Positions 18,039 to 27,684 are shown, counted from the first letter of the stretch. The stretch: 55,823 nucleotides of DNA from Nitrosopumilus sp. (GCA_029862745.1 JAOTWS010000009.1:1-55823), one strand, 5' to 3'. Made by a program: numbers and translations. The notes: generated by a model from the sequence alone, not told the origin.

Positions 18039-18440
18039 AATGACACATATTATTTGCTAAATAATAGTATGAACATGAATCTCAATATTGAAATTAACTA
18101 TATAATTAAATTAAAAGACAAACTAACAACGCTTTATTTCACTAATATATGAGTTGCAAACGTCCAATGTCTTGATTATTATTTGGAATATTACTTTAAT
18201 GAATTCTTGTAAATTTAGAAGGGCCAAAAACCATCATCTACAACTTCTCCATAAAAAGATCTGACGATTTTAAGACAAATTGGTAATGGAAAAAATCCAT
18301 GTATCAATTAACATATGTCTTAAACATAGCATACAATATATCATCTGAATTCAAAGAAATATACAGACGTCTAAAATGACATCTTTTTAGAAACTTTATA
18401 CTAGTCATAATAATTAATTTGGTAATTTTTAGATGGTGTT
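18039..18440. other. intergenic, no convincing gene
   Basis: 400 bp, AT-rich. The only frame with a start worth mentioning is a 26-codon one at 18299-18379 (MYQLTYVLNIAYNISSEFKE...), too short to assert. Confidence 0.4.
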
Positions 18441-19097
18441 TTAATTGATATTTTTCCCACAACGAGGACATCTTTTCACCATCTCAAGTTTAGCATATGA
18501 TTTTTGTATGTCTTTTGATGATAAAGCCAAGCATATATCCCATGGACTAACGACGATATCTTTGTAGATTACATATGGGTATTACATCATATCCATTACT
18601 GAACAAAGTTTGTCAGGTGAGAGATCTTCTGTAATGACTTTGATATGATCAAATGTGAATTTGTTAATTGGGACATCCGGTAAATTATCAATATCCTTTT
18701 GATATTTTGTAATTCGTGAGAGTCCTTCAAGAATCGTTCTGTCACTGATAAACTGGTTCAATAGTAACAGCAAAAGTTGTACCTAAAGATATGGTTGTGA
18801 TTACGGTAGAGTCCGTAGTCTAACATTTTACATTCTTTTCTGGCAAAAATCGTGAAATATTTCTTTTAGTAATTGTTCTGTAAACAAGGACCATTTCATT
18901 CCCAATCCATGTTATACTATAAAGTGGTGCAGTGACCATTCTGTTCGGTGGTCTGACTTGATTCCTGTTACCTGCATGTAATCTTCTAATGTTTTGATAC
19001 ATCTTTTCAGGTCATATTTTCCCTTCATAAACATAACATTGTCTTTTATGATTAATTTTACTGATTCTACTATCATGTTAATTTCTGTTGTCGTCAT
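18441..19097 (-). pseudogene. unknown gene with several in-frame stops
   Basis: A single minus-strand frame of 219 codons, ATG 19097 to TAA 18441, reads as coherent protein but is cut by stops: TAA after HHFIV (about 18912), a group of stops around 18774-18835, and TAA after CSVMDMM (18582). Text resumes sensibly after each, for example HGLGMKWSLFTEQLLKEIFH, and YPYVIYKDIVVSPWDICLAL leading to a C-terminal CPRCGKNIN zinc motif. In the stop-rich middle a neighbouring frame carries DSTVITTISLGTTFAVTIEP, suggesting paired frameshifts. I read it as a decayed cytosolic protein gene of unknown family. Confidence 0.6.
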
Positions 19098-19315
19098 ATC
19101 ATTTCCAATTGTCTGATGGTCTTTGTCTTTTCTTTTGTAATAACATGTGATTTTCTTTTTATAACTGATGGAACCAAGTACTTCTATGACGTGTCTTTGC
19201 CAATCATGATTAATAAATTAGGATCTTCTCATAGAGTAATCTATTTTGATTTTCAAAAGTGAGAGTCATAGAATTTCCTAAATAATCTGTTGGTGTTTAC
19301 AGAGTTGTAAAAAAC

Positions 19316-19423
19316 ATGGGAAAGTGGTGTCTTAACTGTGGCAAAGTTATGAAAGAACCAGAGTTGACTCACTGTTCTGATGAATGCCTCATGAAATATG
19401 TGAAAAAAAGCAAGTCAAGATGA
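19316..19423 (+). CDS. tiny zinc-finger protein (35 aa)
   Basis: ATG 19316, 35 codons. Pattern WCLNCGKVM...HCSDECLMKY gives C-x2-C plus H-C-x3-C, a compact treble-clef/zinc-ribbon style site, followed by a basic tail (KKSKSR). Similar mini zinc proteins are common in archaea. Function unknown. Confidence 0.6.
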   Translation: MGKWCLNCGKVMKEPELTHCSDECLMKYVKKSKSR

Positions 19424-19709
19424 AAAAATGGTAATGATGTAGAGTCTTGTGATGAGTAATCAAATCCTTGGAAATGATTTTTTTAAAATTATCTATGCTG
19501 TTCAAATAAATTACAATTTTATATTCATACTAAACTAAAAAATATCGTGATATAGTGTAATACATTGTTGCAGTTTTTTCCAATCTTGAAATTCTAATAA
19601 ATGATTTTAAATCTAATTGAACAATCCCATGCATGGTAAAAATCACACACAATAAACGAGGACACACTACAAGCATTTTGCAGATAACATATTTGAATAC
19701 CAAGATAAC

Positions 19710-19931
19710 TTGGCTAAAAACGGAGTAAAGATAGATACCCCTGATTTTTACAATGACGCATTCAAGAAATTCTACAATTCTGTAAGTTCTTCATATTCAA
19801 ACCAAGCAAGAATAGCTGAAACCGCGCTTAATGTAATGGAGCAAAATCTAAAACTACTTAATGGAAACATGGGGGTTTTTACCGATCTGATGTCATCATT
19901 TTATTCATGGTGGACTTTAACGAAAAACTAG
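19710..19931 (+). CDS. small helical protein, probably 5'-frameshifted
   Basis: 73 codons from TTG 19710; the product (FYNDAFKKFYNSVSSSYSNQ ... SWWTLTKN) is helical and recalls the phasin-like proteins at 11487 and 40950 in style, not in clear alignment. Coding text continues upstream in the same frame without a start (HFADNIFEYQDN from about 19672), while an ATG at 19633 in another frame reads MVKITHNKRGHTT. A one-base change near 19670 would join them into a ~98-residue protein. So either a TTG-started short gene or a frameshifted longer one. Confidence 0.45.
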   Translation: MAKNGVKIDTPDFYNDAFKKFYNSVSSSYSNQARIAETALNVMEQNLKLLNGNMGVFTDLMSSFYSWWTLTKN

Positions 19932-19976
19932 AATGAGTTATTTTTTACCAATTTCGGAAAAGTTTCAAAAAAACCT

Positions 19977-20093
19977 CCGAATAGATAGGAATAATCGATA
20001 AAATTATCGGAAACTCTCGGAGAATTTCACCGAATTGATAAATTATTACTCCGAATTGATACCGAAAAGAAAACTGTCGAAACTGAATTGATA
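19977..20093. repeat. recurring CCGAATTGATA-type motif
   Basis: Within 117 bp an 11-mer recurs: CCGAATAGATA (19977), CCGAATTGATA (20030), CCGAATTGATA (20051) and CTGAATTGATA (20083). An imperfect palindrome, CGATAAAATTATCG, lies at about 19995-20009. The spacer around it (19932-20252) has no clear gene. The meaning is unknown: operator array, RNA element or remnant. Confidence 0.5.
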
Positions 20094-20252
20094 AAAAATA
20101 TCAGAAACACAGTTGTTTCAAACCGCTTTTCCATATCTGTATTCGTTTTAGATGTTATCACTTTTTCCATTTTTGTAATGGTTGTATAGCTACAATCCTC
20201 CTCTGAAAAATGGTTGAATCACTAAAACACTAGGCCATAGGTATTTGTATAT

Positions 20253-20423
20253 TTAGTCCAACTCATCCAGGTACACTTCCTCGTTTTCTGAAGGGCCAAT
20301 CACAATTTGCTCAAAACTGGTACCCTTACACTGTGGACATTCTGTGATTATTGTGACTCCTGCCTTTTTAGAGAACACATTACCACAAGACTTACAGACT
20401 CTCAATTCATCCAATGTTGCCAT
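20253..20423 (-). CDS. small zinc-ribbon protein (56 aa)
   Basis: From ATG 20423 (a start six codons upstream is possible) the product reads MATLDELRVCKSCGNVFSKK, then ECPQCKGTSF and an acidic tail ENEEVYLDELD. Two C-x2-C knuckles 18 residues apart form a zinc ribbon like those of small archaeal transcription-associated proteins. Exact role unknown. Preceded by a long non-coding stretch, so it is probably monocistronic. Confidence 0.7.
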   Translation of the reverse strand: MATLDELRVCKSCGNVFSKKAGVTIITECPQCKGTSFEQIVIGPSENEEVYLDELD

Positions 20424-20596
20424 AAAAGAACAAGTGCGCAATCCCTATTTTACATATTGCAAAAATTCAACTCTGGAATCTATACGTTTAGTGTAAGGTA
20501 TTGGCAATACATTCTATGAATTCTGAACCATTTATGGTGACATATTATGTTACATACAAGTAAGTACAGCCCTCAAAGATGATCTATTCAGAAAAT

Positions 20597-20938
20597 ATGA
20601 TATCTATGAAAAGTCCAGATCTTGGACACGAAGGACATAATATTGCAATGACACTTACCCCCAGGTGACGAGTTTTATCGAGGTAGGGTACATTTGTTGC
20701 CTCTGAGTCAGTACAATTTGTATCATTGACAGGACCCAGAGATCCTGTCAATAATAAGGGAGCCAACATGGACCATTGATGAAAAGACAAAGTATGCATT
20801 CACCTTCATCAGGGCAGACAAAACAAGCAGTACCTGAGAATTTTCTGGAAATGGAATAGCATTTCATACCATGAAAGACACTCCATTTACCATTCATACA
20901 CTATTACTCTGGAATCAATTGACAAGTAATCCTCTTTT
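20597..20938 (+). pseudogene. possible decayed gene, family unknown
   Basis: Plus-strand frames join into protein-like text with lesions: from ATG 20597 MISMKSPDLGHEGHNIAMTL, two in-frame stops, GTFVASESVQFVSLTGPRDP, then a frame change near 20770 to TWTIDEKTKYAFTFIRADKT, a stop, and EFSGNGIAFHTMKDTPFTIH. I cannot name the family. The rest of 20442-21289 appears empty: AT-rich, no RNA gene seen. Confidence 0.35.
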
Positions 20939-21289
20939 TTATTTTTTTAATGGTTTTTTTGTATGTTTAATTAAATTCTATAAAACATGACTAATTTTTT
21001 AAAACCAGTAAAAGCATTATTTCTTCATCATACTTTTTCTCACCATTGAAAATCGAATATCCCTAATTTCATTTATTATGGTAGATACTTTTTCATTCAT
21101 CTCATACATATCTAATCAATCTTTTTTTGTGCTTTAGGTTACATATCTGTACTACAATATACTCATGAAAATTATTTATATTATGATTGTTGTGATTTTT
21201 ATTTTTAATAATTAAGATATATTATCAATTAGATGAGTGAGAATAGTGAATGTAGATGCATTTGATGTTGCATTCTTACATTAAATGGA

Positions 21290-21730
21290 TTATTTTGTAA
21301 TCATCACAGGACAGTGAATTTTTTGGCTGACCCCGTGAGCAACACTGCCAAGAATCATCTTATCAAATCCAGCTCTTCCATGTGAGCCCATTACAACTAG
21401 ATCAATTTTATGTGATTTTGCAAAAGATGCTATTTGGTCTGTTATGCGTACGGTAGGAATTATCTTAAAGTTTATTGGAACGCCTGTCTTCTTTTTTGTA
21501 GGTTCTATCATTGTTGAGATATTTTCCCGTGCTGCCTTTTCTTCTTTTTTTAGTACTGCCTTGGCGTAACGTGAATCATAGTACCATACACCACGATATT
21601 CAGGTTTGGCAAGACATGTGAGAACAGTTAACTTTGAATCATATTTTTGTGCAATATCTAGTGCAATCTTGAATGCATGAAGTGAATATTTTGAACCATC
21701 ATATGGCACCATGATATTTCTAAAAAGCAT
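21290..21730 (-). CDS. universal stress protein (UspA family)
   Basis: From ATG 21730 (a GTG at 21742 would add four residues) a 146-residue USP: FRNIMVPYDGSKYSLHAFKIAL, LVVMGSHGRAG and ILGSVAHGVSQKIHCPVMIT, including the G-x2-G-x9-G nucleotide loop. The sequence differs well from the USP at 17607, so the two are not a recent duplication. A long spacer on its 3' side and an AT-rich promoter region upstream suggest a single-gene unit. Confidence 0.93.
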   Translation of the reverse strand: MLFRNIMVPYDGSKYSLHAFKIALDIAQKYDSKLTVLTCLAKPEYRGVWYYDSRYAKAVLKKEEKAARENISTMIEPTKKKTGVPINFKIIPTVRITDQIASFAKSHKIDLVVMGSHGRAGFDKMILGSVAHGVSQKIHCPVMITK

Positions 21731-21929
21731 GAATATCGACACATTATGAACTATTAAAAACAGATGGTATGCTTATCAAAGATGAAAATAGTTAACAAAA
21801 AAACCATCTGATTGTACCGAATTAATTTTTGATTCTGGGCATGAATTTTTACTATGATATCGTATCTTATGTTTACTTGAGATCATAAAAAAATAATACT
21901 AATAAGAAAAATAAACTCCATTATTGTTG

Positions 21930-22817
21930 ATGAATGATTATTTTGTTATTGGAAGCCCTGCCTCTAAAAATCTAGCAAAAAAGATTGCAAAAAAACTACA
22001 AACAAGATATCTAAAAACAACATTGAGAGTTTTCGCTGATGGAGAAAGTAAACTCACCATTTCAGGACATATAAACAATGGAACAATCATTGTCGTATCT
22101 TCCATGGGCCCACCTGTGGATTCCCATCTTATTCAAACTCTATCCTTAATTTCAAAGTCTCGCGAAATGTCTTCAAACGTGATTGCTGTAGTACCATATA
22201 TGGGATATGCCAAACAAGACAAAGAGTTTCTCAAGGGAGAAATCGTAACAATTTCAGTTATTGCAAAATTGTTCAAAGCAGCTGGCGCAACACGATTAAT
22301 CGTAGTTGATTTTCACAGTCCAAAGGCGCTTAGTTTTTTTAAATTACCTACAAAAAATATTTCTGTTGTTTACTTATTTGCAGAGTACTTCAAAAAATAT
22401 AAACTGAAAAACCCACTTGTGATATCCCCTGACCTATTTTGGAAATCCAATGCAGAAAAATTTGCAAAACATATCAACGCAACAGCTGTTGCCATAAATA
22501 AACAAAGAAATAGGAAGACAGGAAAATTAGTCATCAAACCACCTTTCCCAAAATTTTCCAAAGGGCAAGACATAATATTCTTTGATGACATGGTGTCTAC
22601 GGGCAGAAGTATTCTAAGGATAATTCAATCTCTTAATAAAGAAAATTTCAGAAAGTTGTACGTAGTATGCACACATCCTGTTTTTGTGGGAGATGCAGAA
22701 AAAAAGATCAAAAAAGCAGGAGTTGCAGAAATCATAGGAACAAACTCTATTGAAGGGAAATTTTCAAAAATTGATTTATCATATATTATTTCTAAAACCA
22801 TCCTGGATTGGAAATAA
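21930..22817 (+). CDS. prs: ribose-phosphate pyrophosphokinase (PRPP synthetase)
   Basis: PRPP synthetase, making the activated ribose used by purine, pyrimidine, His and Trp synthesis. About 295 residues from ATG 21930. Signatures: FADGESKLTISG, VVPYMGYAKQDKEF (the flexible ATP loop), the phosphate-binding region VVDFHSPKALSFF, and the PRPP-binding loop DIIFFDDMVSTGRSI near 215. It converges with the AMP phosphorylase gene 28 bp away; that enzyme and this one both sit at nucleotide-ribose interconversion. Confidence 0.94.
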   Translation: MNDYFVIGSPASKNLAKKIAKKLQTRYLKTTLRVFADGESKLTISGHINNGTIIVVSSMGPPVDSHLIQTLSLISKSREMSSNVIAVVPYMGYAKQDKEFLKGEIVTISVIAKLFKAAGATRLIVVDFHSPKALSFFKLPTKNISVVYLFAEYFKKYKLKNPLVISPDLFWKSNAEKFAKHINATAVAINKQRNRKTGKLVIKPPFPKFSKGQDIIFFDDMVSTGRSILRIIQSLNKENFRKLYVVCTHPVFVGDAEKKIKKAGVAEIIGTNSIEGKFSKIDLSYIISKTILDWK

Positions 22818-22845
22818 TAATTTTTTTGTAACATTTAGTTTCTAA

Positions 22846-24384
22846 TCATCTGTCAATTACAAAGGTTCTTTCCACTACTGGGGATTCAGTTATTGTGTGA
22901 ATTAACATATCGGATTTTTTACCCACGCCTAACGGAGATTGCGTAGAAAGAATGTATTTTACTCTATCGAGTTTGTGGGGTTTTTCAGAATAAACTGTAA
23001 ACAACAATTCTCCCTTCTCTACAGGATCCCCATTTTTTTTGTTAAACACAATTCCTGCACCTTTGTCTTTTGGAGCACCTGCTGCACGTCCTATTTCTAC
23101 GATAATTCTATTTTCCATCCATAGGACTTGTCCAGGTTTTTCAGAACGGATAACCAACGAGTATTTTCCAATTTGGATGTCTTCTGGAAGTATTGACGGA
23201 TTACCACCTTGAGCCTTGATTATTTCTCGCATTTTTTGTTCTGCCTTGCCGGATTCAAGTATTTTTTTTGCAAGCGAGTAGCCGTCTTTTTCTCCCAATA
23301 ATTCAAATATACTTCCAGAAATATGACATGCTTTGTCGATTAGATCAGGAACGCATTTTTGATTCATTAAAACCTCAAGTGCCTCTTTTGCTTCAAGTGC
23401 CGGACCAACGGTATTTCCTATTGGCTGTTCACCAAAAGTTACTATACAATGAGTATGAATTCCTAATCTACGACCAAGCTCCATAATGTCTCTTGCTAGA
23501 AGATCTGCCTCTCCTGTTGTTTTCATTTTTGCACCTCTTCCAGTTGGAATATCAATAACAAGATGAGTTGCACCAACTGCTTTCTTTTTACTCATGATGG
23601 ATGGCAAAAGCAACGGATCTATATGAAGAGAAAATTCTGTTTTCACAAATATGTCATCAGCAGGAGCTAATTCGATTGCACCACCCCATACAATGCATCC
23701 ATTTGATTTTTTTAGTATCTGCAACATTTTATTTGTAGTGGATTCTACAGGCATCAAAACTTCTGCACGGTCTGCAGTTCCCGCTGCTGAAGTAATGGCT
23801 CTGGAAGATGTTTTTGGAATAGTAAACCCTTTTGATGCGATTATAGGAACTACCAATAATGTTGTTTTGTCTCCTGGAACCCCTCCAATACTGTGTTTGT
23901 CTACAATGATTTCCTTATCAATTTTGAGGGTTTTACCTGTATCCACCATTGAACGGGACAAGCTTGTTGCCTCATCTAGATCTATTTTGTCTATATGTAA
24001 TGCAGTTACAAATGCCGAAATTTCGTTTTGATTGAGATTACCATCAACCAAATCCTTTACAATTTCATGTATTTCTGAATACAGTAATTTTTTCCCTGAA
24101 AGTTTGTTTCGGATAAATTGAAGTGATTTTGGAAATGGGGCAATGTCTACATCCACTATGGAATTTTGCTTTAAGGAAAGTATTTTTCTAACTTCTTCTG
24201 TTACGCCTAGGAATCCCCTTTCAATAGTTGTAGATATGTTGACTATTGCAGTGATTTTCTTTTTTGCTTGAATGGTTACACGCTCAGAGGCATTGATGTT
24301 CAATTCATCAGCATCATTGTCATTCAAAAACACGAATGGTTTACCGCCTGAATCAATGTTTAGAATTTTTACTTTTAGTTGCAT
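22846..24384 (-). CDS. deoA: AMP phosphorylase (thymidine-phosphorylase family)
   Basis: A 512-residue archaeal AMP phosphorylase, which cleaves NMPs with phosphate to ribose-1,5-bisphosphate and base. An N-terminal archaeal extension (about 1-85) precedes the glycosyltransferase domain (DLVDGNLNQNEISAFVTALH, DKHSIGGVPGDKTTLLVVPI) with the phosphate-binding KHSIGG-x5-T, then SRAITSAAGTADRAEVL, and the C-terminal PYNP domain (GRAAGAPKDKGAGIVFNKK). The classic pathway continues through R15P isomerase to a form III RuBisCO; neither is in the window. Lesion-free. Confidence 0.92.
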   Translation of the reverse strand: MQLKVKILNIDSGGKPFVFLNDNDADELNINASERVTIQAKKKITAIVNISTTIERGFLGVTEEVRKILSLKQNSIVDVDIAPFPKSLQFIRNKLSGKKLLYSEIHEIVKDLVDGNLNQNEISAFVTALHIDKIDLDEATSLSRSMVDTGKTLKIDKEIIVDKHSIGGVPGDKTTLLVVPIIASKGFTIPKTSSRAITSAAGTADRAEVLMPVESTTNKMLQILKKSNGCIVWGGAIELAPADDIFVKTEFSLHIDPLLLPSIMSKKKAVGATHLVIDIPTGRGAKMKTTGEADLLARDIMELGRRLGIHTHCIVTFGEQPIGNTVGPALEAKEALEVLMNQKCVPDLIDKACHISGSIFELLGEKDGYSLAKKILESGKAEQKMREIIKAQGGNPSILPEDIQIGKYSLVIRSEKPGQVLWMENRIIVEIGRAAGAPKDKGAGIVFNKKNGDPVEKGELLFTVYSEKPHKLDRVKYILSTQSPLGVGKKSDMLIHTITESPVVERTFVIDR

Positions 24385-24514
24385 TATGTGCTATTTTGAT
24401 ATGGAATTGTCTTTTATAACATTGATGAAATATGGTTTTCATTATCCTGTTTAAACTAGTTTTCTAAATAATGGCTAAAACCATTAATTTTCACTGACCA
24501 ACAAAACATTAAAC

Positions 24515-24919
24515 CAAATTTTGTGGTCTTTGAATGGATCAAAAAACTCTATTAGAGGTTTGAGATTTGCATTAGGGGTTGTAAAACAATCAGGATCATC
24601 AGTCAGTGGGTTGAATGCATGCTCTCCTTTAATGTTTATGAAATCTCATCACTCATAATAAATAAAATAAAACAAAGAAGTGATGAGATAGTCAAGCAAG
24701 CAGAAGAAATATCACAAAAACAAGGTATAGTTTTTCGGTGTGTTTAAAGAAGTCAGCAGCAATGTTGAAAAAACAATTGTCACTTATTCTAAAAACCATG
24801 ATGTGGATATGATTGTAATAGGTTCTCAAAGTCCAGATCCGGAACTTGAAATATTTTTAGGCAGTGTTGCCAATCATGTTATCAACAAATCAAAAATTCC
24901 CGTAACAAAAGTGAAATAA
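24515..24919 (+). pseudogene. universal stress protein, frameshifted
   Basis: The N-terminal strand reads KILWSLNGSKNSIRGLRFAL, a close match in pattern to the intact USP at 17607 (ILVGIDGSANSIRGLNQA), but the frame stops at tandem TAA codons after about 45 codons. Downstream, other frames carry the middle (DEIVKQAEEISQKQGIVF) and the C-terminus (VDMIVIGSQSPDPELEIFLG, then SVANHVINKSKIPVTKVK). At least two frameshifts. A clear dead copy. Confidence 0.8.
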
Positions 24920-25313
24920 TTAATTTTAATTCAAGATAATAAAATAGTATAAATCAGGCAGTTGATTATCACGGATTACATTTTTAATCAATAAAACATA
25001 ATTCAAGACATGGTAAAAATATCAGGATCTGTGTGCATAAATTACCCAACGCGTTTTCTAGACAAGGCGGATGACCATTAGACACAATTGTTCGCATTGT
25101 GGTTTTGAAAATAACGAGAAAGTATCAAACTAACAACAATCTTCAAAAAATATCCTTCATCTATTTAATGAAAACTAGAGGTATTTTTGATTATTATTTT
25201 ATTTTCATTTATAATTGATCATTTTTTTATATTGAAATTTGCTGTATTGGTTCAAAATTATTGCTCAGTCTAAAACGACATGGCTGTTGACAGAATTTAT
25301 ACCAAATAAACAC
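24920..25313. other. intergenic, small fragments only
   Basis: About 390 bp. Two overlapping short frames (25010-25081, and 25071-25133 reading MTIRHNCSHCGFENNEKVSN with a C-x2-C knuckle) may be scraps of a zinc protein; neither is long enough to claim. Confidence 0.35.
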
Positions 25314-25571
25314 TTATCTCACTATTGCGTCAAATATTTCAGTTAAAACTAATTTTGCATTTTTTTCAGGATCCAAAATAGTGTCAATTGTAATGTGTTT
25401 TCCTTTTACAGGTTCGTAGATTTTTTTCATTTTTTAATAAACTTCAACACTTGCATCAGAATAGTCATTTTTCCGTTCTTTTAGGCGAGAAATGATGATA
25501 TTTTCAGGACACATGTATTCTATTACAAAAAAATCTCCTCTGAAAAAAGGATCAAAAATAACGATAAAAGA
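25314..25571 (-). pseudogene. C-terminal fragment of a P-loop kinase-like protein
   Basis: A minus-strand frame without a start codon reads IVIFDPFFRGDFFVIEYMCP, ENIIISRLKERKNDYSDASV, an in-frame TAA, then KMKKIYEPVKGKHITIDTIL to a stop at 25314. The order 'E-Y-x-C-P ... R-L-x-x-R ... D-A-S-x-E-V-Y ... Y-E-P' is that of small predicted kinases (AAA_33, COG0645-like), whose Walker A part is missing. An intact P-loop protein of related type lies at 30683. 25572-25839 is empty AT-rich sequence. Confidence 0.6.
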
Positions 25572-25839
25572 TCACATGTTAAAATTCAAATCTGATTTTC
25601 ATAAATAATCTTTATTTTGACATTATCTAATTCTCTTTGATTAATTTTTCTAATAGATACTGTTATGTTATTTACCATGTTTTTTTTTCTGTCTGAGTGC
25701 GTGGTATTATTCTTTTAAAAAATTATCCCTGAAAATCCCTTTTTGAATGTACAATATCATTGGTTGTTTCAATGAAGATTTAATTTGTAATAGAAAAATA
25801 TTGTAAGTAGAATTTTTGTATGATTTATGATTCCCAAAA

Positions 25840-26946
25840 GTGATAATTACCTATCTGTTTAATGTCAAAACTCATTTAAATATAGAAGTGCAGAAAGAAA
25901 CAGTACTTTATGAAAGATTACCAAATCACAAGGTAAGATGTTTGGCATGTGCCAGGTATTGTGAGCTTGGTGAGGATCAAATTGGATTATGTGGGATTAG
26001 AGGGAATAAGGATGGAAAACTTGTTCTTTACGTCTATGGAAAGGTTGCTGCAGCACATATTGATCCAATCGAGAAAAAACCTGCAACTCATTTCATGCCG
26101 GGAAGCAAGGTTTTCTCAGTTGGTACAACTGGTTGCAATTGGCTGTGCAAATATTGTATCAACTTTGACCTCAGTCAAAGAAGGAAAATCGAAGGAGTAG
26201 ATATCACTCCCAAGGAAGTTGTAGACATGACACTTCAAAGAGGATGTCAGGGAATTGCATATACATACAACGAGCCTAGTATATTTTTAGAATATGCAAG
26301 AGACTGCGGGATCTTGGCAAGAAAGAAAGGATTGTTTAACATTTTTGTTTCAAACGGATATGGTACACCAGAATCAGTCTCAATGATGAATGAATTCCTG
26401 GATAGCATAACTGTTGACTTTAAAGGAAATGGGGAGGAAAAATTTCTCAGAAAATATGTGGGGATACCTAATTCTCAACCCATCTTTGATACGTTAATTG
26501 AAATTCGAGATAAAACAAAAATTCATGTTGAAATTACGGATTTGGTAGTTCCTCAAGTTGGAGACAACCGGGAACATGCAAAAAAACTTTGCAAGTTTGT
26601 GTATGATGAATTTGGACCAGATATACCCATTAATTTCTTACAGTTTCATCCTTCATACAAGATGATGGAGTTTGAGGCTACCCCTGTTCAAACTTTGGAG
26701 AAACATCATGAAATTGCAAAGAAAGAAGGTTTGAGATATGCATATGTCGGCAATGTTCCAGGACATCCATTGGAGCACACCTATTGTCATGAATGTAAAA
26801 AAATTGCTGTCAGGAGATACAACTTTGACATTCTAGAATGGAACCTTGATGAGAATAATCAATGCAAATACTGTGGAACTAAAATTCCAATCATTGGAAA
26901 ACTAAACTCAATATACAAAGAAAGACGATTTGAGTTTGTGTTTTAA
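25840..26946 (+). CDS. amrS: AmmeMemoRadiSam-type radical SAM protein
   Basis: A 368-residue radical SAM enzyme of the AmrS group, which accompanies AMMECR1 and Memo proteins; the reaction is unsettled. An N-terminal Cys cluster (VRCLACARYCELGEDQIGLCGIRGN) precedes the radical SAM motif C-x3-C-x2-C at residues 99-106 (CNWLCKYC), then GIAYTYNEPSIFLEYA and DFKGNGEEKFLRKYVG, both typical of the group. A C-terminal zinc ribbon (YCHECKK ... CKYCGTKIP) closes the protein. The start is GTG 25840; a GTG at 25888 (before QKETVLYERLP) fits the usual N-terminus as well. Confidence 0.92.
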   Translation: MIITYLFNVKTHLNIEVQKETVLYERLPNHKVRCLACARYCELGEDQIGLCGIRGNKDGKLVLYVYGKVAAAHIDPIEKKPATHFMPGSKVFSVGTTGCNWLCKYCINFDLSQRRKIEGVDITPKEVVDMTLQRGCQGIAYTYNEPSIFLEYARDCGILARKKGLFNIFVSNGYGTPESVSMMNEFLDSITVDFKGNGEEKFLRKYVGIPNSQPIFDTLIEIRDKTKIHVEITDLVVPQVGDNREHAKKLCKFVYDEFGPDIPINFLQFHPSYKMMEFEATPVQTLEKHHEIAKKEGLRYAYVGNVPGHPLEHTYCHECKKIAVRRYNFDILEWNLDENNQCKYCGTKIPIIGKLNSIYKERRFEFVF

Positions 26947-27061
26947 TTGTCTTAAATTTCTTTATTTTTTTGCTTTGAATTAAAAATTAAAAATAGGCTC
27001 AGTGTTTTTCAAATATGGCAACTTTGAACTAGTTTATCTAGTATTACTCTTATTTGAAAAT

Positions 27062-27274
27062 ATGGATCCCCAATCGCAAAAAAAGATTGATGATATTATG
27101 ATTGAGACAAACGAAAAAGTGTCTGCAATTGTAAATGAAATCAGAGACATTAGATTTTCAAAAATGGACGAAGATGAAAAACAAATAAAATGCGATAAAT
27201 TAAGAGAAGAATTTGAAAAAATCATGATTGAAGAGGAGAAGAAAATAGAAAAAGTGATGGAAGAATTCAAATGA
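27062..27274 (+). CDS. small coiled-coil protein
   Basis: 70 residues from ATG 27062 (a frame start at 27002 adds 20 hydrophobic residues that I doubt). Almost entirely charged helix: DEDEKQIKCDKLREEFEKIM, EEEKKIEKVMEEFK, with heptad-like spacing. Its stop overlaps the start of the nuclease gene by 4 nt, so it is translationally coupled to it and may be a partner. Family not recognised. Confidence 0.65.
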   Translation: MDPQSQKKIDDIMIETNEKVSAIVNEIRDIRFSKMDEDEKQIKCDKLREEFEKIMIEEEKKIEKVMEEFK

Positions 27275-27684
27275 AAATTGATGAAATAGATCCAGATTAC
27301 GAGACAGTTAAGGTAGACCAAATTGGAATTCTTGATTCACAAACAGGCGCAGTATTGCTCAAAGATGGAAGAGTTGAATTTGTAATGTCTGGTTTTTCAT
27401 CAGAAGTTGCAAAGATTATTTCTGATTTTGCTAATGGGAAACGTGACGATCCTCCAACAATTTATCGCCTGGTTGAACAAATTTGTGAGGAAAATGAAAT
27501 CTTTCTAGTCAAAGTCAAAATCTATGAAAGTGGGGGAATTTTCAGGGCAAATCTGTATTTTACTGGAAAAAAAGATATGGTATTTAGAAATTTCAGGGCA
27601 TCAGATGCTATTGCGTTGGCGACTTACTACAACATTCCCATTCTGGTAAGAAAATCCATGTTGAAAAATATTGAAAAAAACTGA
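27271..27684 (+). CDS. bifunctional nuclease (BFN/DUF151) domain protein
   Basis: A 137-residue protein of the DUF151 family, founded on a plant nuclease with RNase and DNase activity. Family text: QTGAVLLKDGRVEFVMSGFS in place of the usual G-x-x-E-A-x-x-I start, LVKVKIYESGGIFRANLYF and the hallmark ASDAIALATYYNIPILV near the C-terminus. Start overlaps the upstream coiled-coil gene by 4 nt. No lesion. Confidence 0.85.
   Translation: MKIDEIDPDYETVKVDQIGILDSQTGAVLLKDGRVEFVMSGFSSEVAKIISDFANGKRDDPPTIYRLVEQICEENEIFLVKVKIYESGGIFRANLYFTGKKDMVFRNFRASDAIALATYYNIPILVRKSMLKNIEKN

Noticed and set aside
18820-19002. Minus-strand ORF (60 codons) in the 18.4-19.1 kb region
   Set aside because: It is a shifted frame within the multi-stop pseudogene; the other frame has the more coherent text.
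19977-20093. CRISPR-like array
   Set aside because: Repeat unit only 11 bp, spacing irregular, no cas genes; does not fit a CRISPR.
20584-20799. Minus-strand 71-codon ORF
   Set aside because: Plus-strand text over the same interval is more protein-like despite lesions, so this looks like a shadow.
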